A DNA stretch of 64,000 bases from TMED14 sp002167805 (GCA_965655795.1 CBFHHY010000002.1:124001-188000); one strand, 5' to 3'; shown: positions 18,300 to 26,747, numbered from the stretch's first letter. Numbers and translations are program-made. The notes: generated by a model not told the origin, from the letters alone.

Positions 18300-18692
18300 T
18301 TATACTCGGCGTCGCTTTGGTGGACGACAACCATTGTGTGGTATAGGAGTTATATCAACAATTTCCATTACCTCTATCCCACTATTATTAAGACTTCGGA
18401 TAGCACTTTCGCGACCATTCCCCGGACCCTTAACATAAACTTTAACTTTTCTCAGACCTGCCTCTAAAGCTGGAGTCGCGGCATTCTCAGCTGCCATTTG
18501 CGCTGCATAGGGAGTATTCTTTTTCGAACCCCTAAATCCCATCTTACCCGCAGATGACCAAGAGATAACTTGACCTTGAATATTGGTTAACGCAATAATA
18601 ATGTTATTAAATGTTGAACTCACGTGAGCTTGCCCAATTGCCTCGACTTTGACTTTTCGCTTCTTTGTAGATTTTGTTGACTGTGCCATCAA
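18300..18692 (-). CDS. rpsK: 30S ribosomal protein S11
   Basis: Platform protein of the small subunit, contacting mRNA near the Shine-Dalgarno exit. 130 residues, full length. Typical motifs: HVSSTFNNIIIALTN, GKMGFRGSKKNTPYAAQ and the basic NGCRPPKRRRV C-terminus. It lies 8 bases after rpsM and 17 before rpsD. Confidence 0.98.
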   Translation of the reverse strand: MMAQSTKSTKKRKVKVEAIGQAHVSSTFNNIIIALTNIQGQVISWSSAGKMGFRGSKKNTPYAAQMAAENAATPALEAGLRKVKVYVKGPGNGRESAIRSLNNSGIEVMEIVDITPIPHNGCRPPKRRRV

Positions 18693-18700
18693 TTATTCAA

Positions 18701-19078
18701 TTATTTCGTTACCTTCTTTTTATTTGCTACTGTCTTTCTCTTACCTTTTCGTGTTCTGGAATTATTTTTTGTATGTTGTCCCCTGAGAGGAAGACCTAAA
18801 CGGTGTCTTATGCCTCGTTGACAACCTATATCCATCAATCTTTTAATATTCAGTTGAACTTCAGAACGTAGTTCTCCCTCAACCTTAATATTCTCTGAGA
18901 TAAAATTTCGAATCTCCTGAAGTTGAGCATCAGACCATTCTTGAACTTTAATACTGTAATCCACCCCTGCATTGGAGAGAATTTCACGCGACAAAGATCT
19001 ACCAATGCCATAGATATATGTTAATCCAATTTCTCCACGTTTATTTTTTGGGAGATCAATACCTGCTATTCTAGCCAT
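18701..19078 (-). CDS. rpsM: 30S ribosomal protein S13
   Basis: Head protein that contacts the P-site tRNA and forms bridges to the large subunit. 125 residues, full length. Begins MARIAGIDLPKNKRGEIGL and carries the RGIRHRLGLPLRGQHTKNN signature, with the usual lysine-rich tail. It follows rpmJ by 26 bases. Confidence 0.98.
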   Translation of the reverse strand: MARIAGIDLPKNKRGEIGLTYIYGIGRSLSREILSNAGVDYSIKVQEWSDAQLQEIRNFISENIKVEGELRSEVQLNIKRLMDIGCQRGIRHRLGLPLRGQHTKNNSRTRKGKRKTVANKKKVTK

Positions 19079-19104
19079 TTCTATTCTTTTATTATATAAT
19101 AATT

Positions 19105-19221
19105 TTATCCTTGGCGTTGCTTAAACCTTGGATTCTTCTTGTTTATGATGTATAAACGTCCCTTCCTTCGGACGATTTTACAATCGGAACTGCGCTTTTT
19201 TAATGATGCTCTTACTTTCAT
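19105..19221 (-). CDS. rpmJ: 50S ribosomal protein L36, zinc-less form
   Basis: 38-residue protein found by translating the infA-rpsM gap. It starts MKVRASLKKRSSDCKIVRR and ends NPRFKQRQG, an unmistakable L36. Of the zinc-binding ligands of the classical form only one cysteine (Cys14) remains; the others are Ser, Ile/Asn or similar, so it is the C-minus type usual in Bacteroidota. The position between infA and rpsM is the conserved one. Confidence 0.96.
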   Translation of the reverse strand: MKVRASLKKRSSDCKIVRRKGRLYIINKKNPRFKQRQG

Positions 19222-19248
19222 AGTCTTATTTCTTTAAAATAATATCAT

Positions 19249-19464
19249 TTAATATCTGTATGTTATACGAGCCTTGGATAAATCGTATGGTGACATTTCT
19301 AATTTTACTCGATCCCCAGGAAGGAGTTTAATATAATGCATACGCATTTTTCCAGATATGTGTGCAGTAACAATATGACCATTTTCTAATTCCACTCTAA
19401 ACATAGCATTAGATAGATTCTCGGTAATTGTTCCGTCTTGTGTTATACCAGGTTCTTTTGCCAT
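19249..19464 (-). CDS. infA: Translation initiation factor IF-1
   Basis: Blocks the ribosomal A site during initiation. 71 residues with the OB-fold hallmarks AMFRVELENGHIVTAHISGKMR and LPGDRVKLEMSPYDLSKARITYRY. The frame is open further upstream into secY, but the ATG at 19464 gives the canonical MAKEPGI start and follows the secY stop by one base. The placement after secY is normal; map is missing between them. Confidence 0.97.
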   Translation of the reverse strand: MAKEPGITQDGTITENLSNAMFRVELENGHIVTAHISGKMRMHYIKLLPGDRVKLEMSPYDLSKARITYRY

Positions 19465-19465
19465 A

Positions 19466-20797
19466 TTATAATGATGTATTTCTTCCACGCATACGGCCAC
19501 CTTCCATGAGTCCGTCATAATGGCTATTTAACAAATAACTCTCAATCTGCATTAATGTATCAAGGACGACTCCAACAATAATCAAAAGTGAAGTTCCTCC
19601 GTAGAACTGAGCCCATTGCATATTTATTCCCAAAGTCATAGCAACAGCAGGTAAAATTGCAATCAAAGCTAGTAAAACAGCACCAGGCAATGTGATTTTT
19701 GCGAGAACGTCATCAATGTAATTCCCAGTCGCTTCACCAGGCTTAATACCGGGGACAAAGCCTCCATTTCGTTTCAGGTCATCAGCAATTTGAGTAGTAT
19801 TGATTTGAATTGCTGTGTAAAAATAAGTGAAGACCAAAATTAACAATGCAAAAACAAAATTATACCAAAAGCCCTGAATATCACCAAAGACATTAACCAA
19901 CCATGTTGCTCCTGACCCTTCTAAACCTGTATATTGAACAACTGTTAAGGGGACAAACATCAACGCCTGAGCAAAAATTATTGGCATAACACCTGATGCG
20001 TTTACTCGTACAGGAAGGTAACTTCTACCTAAAGACTTACCACTGCCTCCAGCCACTCGCTTCGCGTACTCTAAGGGGACCTTGCGAACCGCCTGCGTGA
20101 TTGCAATAGCAAATAGAAAAACGAGGTATAGGGCCACGAGTTCAATCAAAAATTTAATCCAGCCTCCCCCAGTTGGACTTAATTGAGTAGCTACTTCCTG
20201 AAAAAATGCTTGAGGAAAATTGGCTATAATACCAATCATAATGAGAAGAGATATTCCGTTTCCAACACCTTTTTCAGTGATTCTCTCTCCCAACCACATG
20301 GCAAAAATAGTTCCAGCGATAATTACGACCCATGAAGCCAACCAGAAAGTTGACATTGGTAACGTAATATTCACACCTTGATAAATTAAATTAGTTATAT
20401 ATCCGGGAGCTTGAGCAGCAACAATAAGAATCGTCAGGTATCGTGTTATTTGATTTAATTTTCTTCGACCAGACTCGCCTTCTTTTTGCATTTTTTGAAC
20501 AGCTGGAACTGCAAGTCCCGCAAGCTGTATAACAATAGAGGCTGAAATATAGGGCATAATTCCAAGTGCTAAAATAGATGCATTAGCAAAAGCACCTCCT
20601 GAAAATGCATTAATCAAGCCTACGAGGCCTTCAGAGGCTTGGCTTTGAAGATTTTCAAGACTGGAAGGATCTATACCAGGAAGAACCACATTTGATCCCA
20701 AACGGTATATAAGCAACAGACCCGCAGTAAGCATAAGCTTTTCACGCAGCTCGGTGATGCCCCAGATATTTCTTAACGTTTGGATAAAACGGTTCAT
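19466..20797 (-). CDS. secY: Protein translocase subunit SecY
   Basis: Channel subunit of the Sec translocon in the inner membrane. 443 residues with ten predicted membrane helices. It begins MNRFIQTLRNIWGITELR, carries the plug-region GGAFANASILALGIMPYISASI and the C-terminal signatures NGGFVPGIKPGEAT and LTALI-type last helices. It lies 2 bases after rplO and is followed by infA. Confidence 0.98.
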   Translation of the reverse strand: MNRFIQTLRNIWGITELREKLMLTAGLLLIYRLGSNVVLPGIDPSSLENLQSQASEGLVGLINAFSGGAFANASILALGIMPYISASIVIQLAGLAVPAVQKMQKEGESGRRKLNQITRYLTILIVAAQAPGYITNLIYQGVNITLPMSTFWLASWVVIIAGTIFAMWLGERITEKGVGNGISLLIMIGIIANFPQAFFQEVATQLSPTGGGWIKFLIELVALYLVFLFAIAITQAVRKVPLEYAKRVAGGSGKSLGRSYLPVRVNASGVMPIIFAQALMFVPLTVVQYTGLEGSGATWLVNVFGDIQGFWYNFVFALLILVFTYFYTAIQINTTQIADDLKRNGGFVPGIKPGEATGNYIDDVLAKITLPGAVLLALIAILPAVAMTLGINMQWAQFYGGTSLLIIVGVVLDTLMQIESYLLNSHYDGLMEGGRMRGRNTSL

Positions 20798-20799
20798 AA

Positions 20800-21480
20800 T
20801 TACTTTTTAGTTTCCTTTTTAGTTTCCTTTGAAGACTTATTTGTGGTTTCTTTTTTAGCCTCCTTTGTGATTTCTTTTTTAGCCTCCTTAGTGGTTTCCT
20901 TTTTCGCCTCCTTAGTGGTTTCCTTTTTCGCCTCCTTAGTGGTTTCCTTTTTCGCCTCCTTAGTGGTTTCCTTTTTAGTTTCTTTAACAATAGAATCTTT
21001 CGAAATTTTTACTTCCTCTGAGGCTAAATTTGAATTTATCAGTTCGAACGAACCACCTGCCTTTTCAATCGCATTCTTTGCGGATAAACTTATTTTATTT
21101 ACTTTGACTTTAACTGATCCTAAAATTTTTCCACGACCCAAGACCTTGACTAAATCATTTTTACTTGCTAGACCGTTTGCAATTAATGATTCTAGAGTTA
21201 TTTCTTTTACCTTTTTATCATCTATAAGTTTTTGAATGATATCAAGATTAATTACGCGATACTCAGTTCGATTTGGATTTGTAAAACCAAATTTTGGTAC
21301 TCTCCTCTGCAAAGGCATTTGACCTCCTTCGAAGCCTATTTTTTTGCTATAACCTGATCTAGACTTCGCACCCTTGTGACCGCGGCCAGAAGTGCCAGCA
21401 GAGCCACTACCTTCTCCCCGTCCAAGACGTTTTTTTGAAAATGTTGAACCTACTGCAGGTTTTAAGTTATGAAGTGACAT
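20800..21480 (-). CDS. rplO: 50S ribosomal protein L15 with repetitive C-terminal tail
   Basis: Late-assembly 23S rRNA-binding protein. 226 residues against a usual length near 145-150. Residues 1-150 are a normal L15 (RLGRGEGSGSAGTSGRGHKGAKSR, then GRGKILGSVKVKVNKISLSA). From about residue 160 a tail of Lys/Glu/Thr octapeptides (KKETTKEA type) continues to the end, encoded by a 24-bp tandem repeat. The tail mixes positive and negative charge, so it may form a helix or be disordered. It lies between rpmD and secY. Confidence 0.96.
   Translation of the reverse strand: MSLHNLKPAVGSTFSKKRLGRGEGSGSAGTSGRGHKGAKSRSGYSKKIGFEGGQMPLQRRVPKFGFTNPNRTEYRVINLDIIQKLIDDKKVKEITLESLIANGLASKNDLVKVLGRGKILGSVKVKVNKISLSAKNAIEKAGGSFELINSNLASEEVKISKDSIVKETKKETTKEAKKETTKEAKKETTKEAKKETTKEAKKEITKEAKKETTNKSSKETKKETKK
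20883..20978 (-). repeat. 24-bp tandem repeat encoding the L15 tail
   Basis: Nearly four copies of a 24-base unit (plus strand, beginning CCTCCTTAGTGGTTTCCTTT) run head to tail; the first three (20883-20954) are identical and a fourth diverges at its end. Further diverged copies extend on both sides, from about 20820. It encodes the KKETTKEA octapeptide and is not a CRISPR. Confidence 0.93.
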
Positions 21481-21492
21481 ACTCTATGATTA

Positions 21493-21675
21493 TTATTTTA
21501 ATTCTTCTACCGTGACTAGATGACTTACTGTTTGAACCATACCCACAATTTGGGCGTTTTTTTTATGCTCCACAGTTTGGTTAATTTTTCGCAGACCCAG
21601 GGCTACCATGGTTGCTTTTTGATTTGGAGGGCGATTTATAACGCTTCGTTTTTGAGTAATTTTTAAGACTGACAT
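21493..21675 (-). CDS. rpmD: 50S ribosomal protein L30
   Basis: 60-residue large-subunit protein. It begins with the typical KITQKRSVINRPPNQKATMVALGLRKI segment and ends GMVQTVSHLVTVEEL. Length and position between rpsE and rplO are canonical for the spc operon. Confidence 0.96.
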   Translation of the reverse strand: MSVLKITQKRSVINRPPNQKATMVALGLRKINQTVEHKKNAQIVGMVQTVSHLVTVEELK

Positions 21676-21684
21676 AAACTCTGA

Positions 21685-22206
21685 TTATTTACCATTAAAA
21701 ACTTGGGAGACTGATATACCTCTTGACTTTGCAACTTGTTTTGCATCTCTGAGAGAATGTAAAGCTTCAAAAGTTGCTTTTACCAAATTATGAGGATTCG
21801 ATGACCCCTTTGACTTCGCCAAAACATCGTGAATACCCACGCATTCAAGCACATGACGCATTGCTCCACCTGCGATCACTCCAGTTCCCGATGATGCAGG
21901 TCTTAAAAAAACTTTTGCCCCAGCAAATTTCCCGTCTTGCTCGTGAGGAAGCGTTCCTTTGACCACAGGAAAACGATATAAATTCTTTTTTGCATCTTCA
22001 ATACCTTTATTAACGGCTTCAGATACCTCTTTACTCTTTCCAAGGCCATATCCTCCTATTCCGTGCTCATCACCAACGACTACTATAGCAGTGAAACCAA
22101 ATGTTCGTCCACCTTTAGTCACCTTTGTAACACGCTGAACACCCACTAGTTTATCTACTAATTCCAAACCACTGGGTTTTACTTTTTTTATGTTTTTATC
22201 TTTCAT
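21685..22206 (-). CDS. rpsE: 30S ribosomal protein S5
   Basis: Small-subunit protein involved in decoding accuracy and mRNA unwinding. 173 residues. The N-terminal double-stranded RNA-binding domain carries RVTKVTKGGRTFGFTAIVVVGD and GYGLGKSKEV; the C-terminal domain carries GTGVIAGGAMRHVLE and KSKGSSNPHNLVKAT. It lies 9 bases after rplR. Confidence 0.98.
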   Translation of the reverse strand: MKDKNIKKVKPSGLELVDKLVGVQRVTKVTKGGRTFGFTAIVVVGDEHGIGGYGLGKSKEVSEAVNKGIEDAKKNLYRFPVVKGTLPHEQDGKFAGAKVFLRPASSGTGVIAGGAMRHVLECVGIHDVLAKSKGSSNPHNLVKATFEALHSLRDAKQVAKSRGISVSQVFNGK

Positions 22207-22215
22207 AATCCTAAA

Positions 22216-22575
22216 TCAGAATTTCAATCCAGCCTCACGTGCTCCGGTGGCCAGAGATTTAATACGTCCATGATATAAATAACCTCCTCGGTCAAACGAA
22301 ACTGTTTCAATACCATTAGATTTCGCTACTTCAGCAATTTTCTTCCCAACTTCAAAAGCCCGCTCGATTTTAGTTCCTGCGATAGGATCTCCAGAATTAG
22401 TCAATGAAGTTGCTGTACCTATGGTTAATCCGTTCACATCATCAATTAATTGAGCATAAATTTCTTTACTACTTCGATAGACCGCGAGCCTAGGACGATC
22501 TTCTGTGCCCTTGACTACATTTCGAATTCTTTTGTGTATCCTTTGTCTACGATTCATTTTCTTAGTTCCCATCAC
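22216..22575 (-). CDS. rplR: 50S ribosomal protein L18
   Basis: 5S rRNA-binding protein of 119 residues. The core RPRLAVYRSSKEIYAQLIDD and the final FDRGGYLYHGRIKSLATGAREAGLKF are diagnostic. An internal ATG a few codons in (22560, MNRRQRI) is a possible alternative start because the first residues are MMGTKKMNRR. It lies between rplF and rpsE. Confidence 0.97.
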   Translation of the reverse strand: MMGTKKMNRRQRIHKRIRNVVKGTEDRPRLAVYRSSKEIYAQLIDDVNGLTIGTATSLTNSGDPIAGTKIERAFEVGKKIAEVAKSNGIETVSFDRGGYLYHGRIKSLATGAREAGLKF

Positions 22576-22578
22576 TTA

Positions 22579-23130
22579 TTATTTTGCTGCTGTTTTACCA
22601 GCTTTTTTACGGACTACTTCACCTAAATATCGAACTCCTTTACCTTTATAGGGTTCAGGCTTTCTGAATGACCTAATCTTAGATGCAACCATTCCGAGAA
22701 GTTGTTTGTCATGAGAAGAAAGTTCAACAATTGGATTTTTACCCTTTTCACTTATTGTATTCACTTTAACCTCAGGAGGTATTTGAATACTGATATTATG
22801 AGAGAAACCTAATGCCAAATCCAATACTTGACCGCGATGATTTGCTCTGAAACCAACACCGACAAGTTCTAACTTTTTTGACCACCCCTCAGATAGGCCA
22901 AAAACCATATTCGAAATTAGTGATCTATACAAGCCATGATCCGCTCGTTGATCTTTTGAATTTGATGAGCGGGTTAATGTGATAACATTTTCAGATATTT
23001 CAACATTAATACCGTCAGAAACCTTTTGAGTTAATGTTATACCCTTAGCTTCTAATGAAACAGTTGAGTCCTTAAAGCTAACGGATACACCAGCAGGGAC
23101 ATTTATGGGGGCATTACCTATTCTTGACAT
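22579..23130 (-). CDS. rplF: 50S ribosomal protein L6
   Basis: Binds 23S rRNA near the sarcin-ricin loop and factor-binding site. 183 residues: begins MSRIGNAPINVPAGV and has two L6 domains, with the C-terminal PEPYKGKGVRYLGEVVRKKAGK signature. It lies 12 bases after rpsH and 3 before rplR. Confidence 0.98.
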   Translation of the reverse strand: MSRIGNAPINVPAGVSVSFKDSTVSLEAKGITLTQKVSDGINVEISENVITLTRSSNSKDQRADHGLYRSLISNMVFGLSEGWSKKLELVGVGFRANHRGQVLDLALGFSHNISIQIPPEVKVNTISEKGKNPIVELSSHDKQLLGMVASKIRSFRKPEPYKGKGVRYLGEVVRKKAGKTAAK

Positions 23131-23142
23131 TGATTCTGTACT

Positions 23143-23541
23143 TTAATAAACATAACATATTATTTCACCACCAATATTTCTATCCCGAGCCTCTTTATCA
23201 GTCATCATGCCTTGAGAGGTACTGACAATTGCTATTCCAAGACCGTTCTTAACACGAGGTAAAGAGCTGGAAGATTTATAATTACGAAGACCTGGACTAG
23301 AAGCCCTATCAATTCCTCGAATTACTGGACGCTTTGAACCTACCTCATATTTTAAAGCCACTTTTAAAGTACCCTGGGCAGTATCTTTATCAACCTTATA
23401 ACTCGAGATATAACCCTGATCCTGAAGAATACGGGCGATTTCAGTTTTAACATTGCTAGAAGGTAATTCAACTACTTGATGACCCGCTGATGCACCGTTG
23501 CGCAATCGAGTCAAGAAGTCTGCTATAGGATCTGTATACAT
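23143..23541 (-). CDS. rpsH: 30S ribosomal protein S8
   Basis: 16S rRNA central-domain binding protein of 132 residues. It begins DPIADFLTRLRNGA and ends with the conserved GLGIAIVSTSQGMMTDKEARDRNIGGEIICYVY. In E. coli S8 represses the spc operon; no matching leader structure was identified here. It lies between rpsN and rplF. Confidence 0.97.
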   Translation of the reverse strand: MYTDPIADFLTRLRNGASAGHQVVELPSSNVKTEIARILQDQGYISSYKVDKDTAQGTLKVALKYEVGSKRPVIRGIDRASSPGLRNYKSSSSLPRVKNGLGIAIVSTSQGMMTDKEARDRNIGGEIICYVY

Positions 23542-23563
23542 CTTTTTAACTTTTAATAATAAT

Positions 23564-23833
23564 TTACCAACTTGACTTTTTGACTCCCGGAATCAAACCA
23601 GATAAAGCCATCTCACGAAATGTCACTCTCGATAAGCCAAATTGACGCATATATCCTCGAGGACGTCCGGTTATTTTACATCGATTATGAAGACGAACAG
23701 GGGATGCATTTTTAGGTAGCCTTTGCAATCCGGCATAATCTCCTGCCGCTTTTAAAGCTTCACGTTTTTTAGCATATTTAGCAACTACCGCTTGTCTTTT
23801 GCGCTCTCGCGCCTTCATTGATTCTTTTGCCAT
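23564..23833 (-). CDS. rpsN: 30S ribosomal protein S14, long zinc-less form
   Basis: 89-residue S14 of the head of the small subunit. The ATG at 23833 (MAKESMKARERKR) is the canonical start, 4 bases after rplE; a longer open frame runs back into rplE and is ignored. The RCKITGRPRGYMRQFGLSRVTFREMA signature is intact. It is the longer type without the CxxC zinc knuckle found in short S14 proteins. Confidence 0.96.
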   Translation of the reverse strand: MAKESMKARERKRQAVVAKYAKKREALKAAGDYAGLQRLPKNASPVRLHNRCKITGRPRGYMRQFGLSRVTFREMALSGLIPGVKKSSW

Positions 23834-23837
23834 ATCT

Positions 23838-24377
23838 CTATTTCTTAAAAGGCATTCCAAATTCCTGGAGAAGCGCTTTGCACTCCATATCTGTTTTTGC
23901 ACTTGAAACAAGTGTTATATCCATTCCTGATATACGATTTACTTTATCAATTTCTATCTCTGGGAAAATAATCTGCTCTGTAACTCCAAAAGTGAAATTT
24001 CCTCTGCCATCAAAACCTTCTTTAATTCCTTGAAAATCACGAATTCGAGGTAAAGAAGAAACGAGTAACCTTTCCAAAAAATCGTACATCTTTGTTCCAC
24101 GTAGCGTGACTCTTGCACCAACAGGCATACCCTTCCTCAATTTAAAATTTGATATATCTTTTTTTGACTTTGTAGGAACAGCTCTTTGCCCAGCGATTAG
24201 AGTCATTTCTTCTACTGCTGCATCTACCAACTTTTTATCTGCAACAGCAGCACCAATACCCTGACTTAGAACTATTTTTTCTAATCTCGGAACTTGCAAG
24301 TTGTTCGAGTATCCAAATCGTTCTTTCATGGCTGGAACAACCCTATCTTGGTATTCGTTTTTAAGTTTTGATTCCAT
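23838..24377 (-). CDS. rplE: 50S ribosomal protein L5
   Basis: 5S rRNA-binding protein contacting the P-site tRNA. 179 residues; diagnostic segments are VPRLEKIVLSQGIGAA, GMPVGARVTLRGTKMYDFLERL, and RDFQGIKEGFDGRGNFTFGVTEQIIFPEI. It lies 2 bases after rplX and upstream of rpsN. Confidence 0.98.
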   Translation of the reverse strand: MESKLKNEYQDRVVPAMKERFGYSNNLQVPRLEKIVLSQGIGAAVADKKLVDAAVEEMTLIAGQRAVPTKSKKDISNFKLRKGMPVGARVTLRGTKMYDFLERLLVSSLPRIRDFQGIKEGFDGRGNFTFGVTEQIIFPEIEIDKVNRISGMDITLVSSAKTDMECKALLQEFGMPFKK

Positions 24378-24379
24378 AT

Positions 24380-24694
24380 CTAAATTGTATCACCTGTTTT
24401 TTTCGAGAAACGCACCATTTGTCCCTTTTCATTTAACTTATGTCCCGTACGAGTTGGGTTACCACTTCCTTCCACTAACATTAGGTTAGAGACATGAATC
24501 GGAGCTTCCATCTTAGAAATTCCTCCCTGAGGGCTGTTAGCTGAAGGCTTTTGATGTTTCGTGACCATATTTAGTCCCTCTACCACTGCCCTATGCTGTT
24601 TTGGTATCATACGTATAATTTTGCCAGACTTTCCTTTTGAAGTACCAGCTGTAACCATTACCGTATCGCCTGTTTTAATGTGAAACTTTGCCAT
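24380..24694 (-). CDS. rplX: 50S ribosomal protein L24
   Basis: Assembly-initiating 23S rRNA protein at the tunnel exit. 104 residues with the KOW motif region KTGDTVMVTAGTSKGKSGKIIRMIP and GLNMVTKHQKPS. It lies between rplN and rplE. Confidence 0.97.
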   Translation of the reverse strand: MAKFHIKTGDTVMVTAGTSKGKSGKIIRMIPKQHRAVVEGLNMVTKHQKPSANSPQGGISKMEAPIHVSNLMLVEGSGNPTRTGHKLNEKGQMVRFSKKTGDTI

Positions 24695-24708
24695 CTTTTT
24701 ATAAATTC

Positions 24709-25077
24709 TTAAAGCACCTCCGGTGCTAAGGATACAATTTTCATGAATTGCTTGTCTCTCAACTCTCGAGCAACGGGACCAAAAACACGAGTACCACGCA
24801 TTTCACCTGTTGGATTCAATAGAACACAAGCATTATCGTCAAAACGAATATATGATCCATCAGGACGCCTAACCTCTTTCTTTGTCCGGACAACAACAGC
24901 GGTTGCAACCGTACCTTTCTTGGCTCCACCTGAAGGCATAGCATCTTTGATCGTAACGACAATTTTGTCTCCCAAACCTGCATATCGTCGCTTTGTACCT
25001 CCTAACACCCTTATGACCAAAACTTCTTTGGCACCGGTGTTATCTGCAACTTTTAATCGTGATTCTGTTTGTAACAT
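24709..25077 (-). CDS. rplN: 50S ribosomal protein L14
   Basis: 122-residue inter-subunit bridge protein. It begins MLQTESRLKVADNTGAKEVLVIRVLGG and carries GTRVFGPVARELRDKQFMKIVSLAPEVL at the end, a complete L14. One base separates it from rpsQ. Confidence 0.98.
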   Translation of the reverse strand: MLQTESRLKVADNTGAKEVLVIRVLGGTKRRYAGLGDKIVVTIKDAMPSGGAKKGTVATAVVVRTKKEVRRPDGSYIRFDDNACVLLNPTGEMRGTRVFGPVARELRDKQFMKIVSLAPEVL

Positions 25078-25078
25078 T

Positions 25079-25339
25079 TTACTTTGCTCTTTCCAATATT
25101 TCTATTACTCGCCAAACTTTTGTTTTACTCAACGGGCGTGTCTCCATAATTTTTACTGTGTCACCACTATTGCAATCGTTTTTCTCATCATGCGCATGAA
25201 ATTTGTTACTATAAGTAACAAACTTTCCATACATAGGATGTTTAACTCTTCGAGATACCCTTACAGTTACGGTTTTATCCATAGAATTACTTGTAACAAT
25301 ACCAATTCTTTCTTTTCTCAAATTTCTTTTGTCTTCCAT
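25079..25339 (-). CDS. rpsQ: 30S ribosomal protein S17
   Basis: 86-residue OB-fold 16S rRNA-binding protein. Diagnostic segments: RKERIGIVTSNSMDKTVTVRVSRRVKHPMYGKF and GDTVKIMETRPLSKTKVWRV. It lies between rpmC and rplN. Confidence 0.97.
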   Translation of the reverse strand: MEDKRNLRKERIGIVTSNSMDKTVTVRVSRRVKHPMYGKFVTYSNKFHAHDEKNDCNSGDTVKIMETRPLSKTKVWRVIEILERAK

Positions 25340-25342
25340 GAA

Positions 25343-25534
25343 TTATTTTGAATTACGTTTAGACATTTCCATAGTGAGCCTTGCGACTATTTTTCTTGTA
25401 CTTGCTATCCTCATTGGATTCTCTAGGGGACTTAAACGATTTTTTAACTTCATATCTTCAAGCTCTTTTTTCAAATCATGAAATTGCTTTGAAAGCTCTT
25501 CTTCACTTAGGTTTCTAATTTCATTCATCTTCAT
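25343..25534 (-). CDS. rpmC: 50S ribosomal protein L29
   Basis: 63-residue two-helix protein at the tunnel exit, near the docking site for SRP and trigger factor. It reads EIRNLSEEELSKQFHDLKKELEDMKLKN and ends in a typical IARLTMEMSKR-like helix. It lies 12 bases after rplP and 3 before rpsQ. Confidence 0.95.
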   Translation of the reverse strand: MKMNEIRNLSEEELSKQFHDLKKELEDMKLKNRLSPLENPMRIASTRKIVARLTMEMSKRNSK

Positions 25535-25546
25535 AATAACTGTAGA

Positions 25547-25972
25547 TTAAGAGTTAGTAACTAAATCTCTGCGTGTAACCAATTTTGTCTTGACCGGCAA
25601 TTTCTGAGCTGCCAATCTTAACGCTTCAACTGCTACTTCCTTTGAAACACCGTCACATTCAAATAAAATTCTTCCTGGTCTCACAACAGCTGCCCAATAT
25701 TCAACTGATCCTTTACCCTTACCCATTCGCACTTCTAAAGGCTTTTTAGTAATCGGCTTGTCTGGGAAAACTCTAATCCATAATTGACCCTCACGTTTCA
25801 TGTATCGCGTCGCTGCAATACGTGCAGCTTCGATTTGTCTCGCAGTCATCCAAACCTCTTGCATAGATTTAATACCATAAGCTCCGAAAGCCAGTGTTGA
25901 GCCTCGTTGAGCATTTCCTTTCATCCTACCTTTGAAGGTCTTTCGAAATTTTGTCTTTTTAGGTTGTAACAT
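25547..25972 (-). CDS. rplP: 50S ribosomal protein L16
   Basis: 141-residue protein that helps place A-site tRNA. It begins MLQPKKTKFRKTFKGRMKGNAQRG and carries the KPLEVRMGKGKGSVEYWAAVVRPGRILFE signature. It lies 13 bases after rpsC. Confidence 0.98.
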   Translation of the reverse strand: MLQPKKTKFRKTFKGRMKGNAQRGSTLAFGAYGIKSMQEVWMTARQIEAARIAATRYMKREGQLWIRVFPDKPITKKPLEVRMGKGKGSVEYWAAVVRPGRILFECDGVSKEVAVEALRLAAQKLPVKTKLVTRRDLVTNS

Positions 25973-25985
25973 ATCTCTTTATGAA

Positions 25986-26747
25986 TTATGCTTTTCTATT
26001 ATTGCGCCTATCATCATTGTTTCTTCGATTACCTGCATTTGGTCGGCCTTTGGAGTTTCCTCCGGCAGGAGCACCAGATTTTGATCTGCTTGAAATACCA
26101 AGAACATTATTGAGGTCACGCTTACCATAAACCTCTCCCTTCATTATCCAAACTTTAACACCTATCCTCCCGTAAGTAGTATGGGCCTCTGACCAATGGT
26201 AGTCTATATCTGCACGAAAGGTGTGCAAAGGTGTGCGTCCATCCTTAAACTTTTCCGAGCGAGCTATCTCAGCACCATTCAGCCTTCCACTCAATTGAAC
26301 TTTAATACCTTCAGCACCCATTCTCATCGTCGAACCGATACTCATTTTCACCGCTCTCCGAAAGGAAATACGACCCTCAATTTGACGAGCAATAGAGTCT
26401 GCAACTAGCTTTGCATCAAGTTCAGGCCTTTTTATTTCGTGAATATTGAGTTGAACATCTTTTTTTGTAAGTTTCTTTAATTCTTCACGAAGTTTTTCAA
26501 CTTCTGAGCCCCCTTTTCCAATGATTACACCGGGTCGAGCGGTAGCAATAGTTACCGTAACCAACTTTAAAGTACGCTCTATAATTATTCTAGATACATT
26601 TGCGCGCGACAGACGCGCGTGCAAATATTCTCGGATTGCAGCATCTTCAGCTAATCTATCACCGTAGTTTCTACCACCAAACCAGTTAGAATCCCATCCA
26701 CGGATGAAACCTAATCGATTACCAATTGGATTCGCTTTTTGGCCCAT
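25986..26747 (-). CDS. rpsC: 30S ribosomal protein S3 with Asn/Arg-rich tail
   Basis: Lines the mRNA entry channel. 253 residues. KH domain with VIIGKGGSEVEKL at about residues 75-90 and the C-terminal S3 domain with IKVQLSGRLNGAEIARSE. The last 35 or so residues are a low-complexity Gly/Asn/Arg tail, a lineage-type extension. The start ATG overlaps the rplV stop by one base. Confidence 0.98.
   Translation of the reverse strand: MGQKANPIGNRLGFIRGWDSNWFGGRNYGDRLAEDAAIREYLHARLSRANVSRIIIERTLKLVTVTIATARPGVIIGKGGSEVEKLREELKKLTKKDVQLNIHEIKRPELDAKLVADSIARQIEGRISFRRAVKMSIGSTMRMGAEGIKVQLSGRLNGAEIARSEKFKDGRTPLHTFRADIDYHWSEAHTTYGRIGVKVWIMKGEVYGKRDLNNVLGISSRSKSGAPAGGNSKGRPNAGNRRNNDDRRNNRKA

Noticed and set aside
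19249..19518. Longer infA start at 19518
   Set aside because: The extra residues lie within secY and are not IF-1-like; the ATG at 19464 gives the standard start.
20883..20978. Regular repeats resembling a CRISPR array
   Set aside because: Units are directly adjacent, with no spacers, and are in frame within a coding gene. The same holds for 11961-12035 and 42210-42260.
20742..20990. Arg/Lys-rich minus-strand frame RRKRKPL repeats
   Set aside because: Another frame of the L15 repeat; rplO has a complete conserved core in its own frame.
20780..21235. Plus-strand frame of 151 codons with repeating FFASLVVS
   Set aside because: Shadow of the L15 tail repeat on the opposite strand.
23564..23911. 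Longer rpsN start at 23911
   Set aside because: The extension is an out-of-frame reading of the rplE end; MAKES at 23833 is the canonical S14 start.
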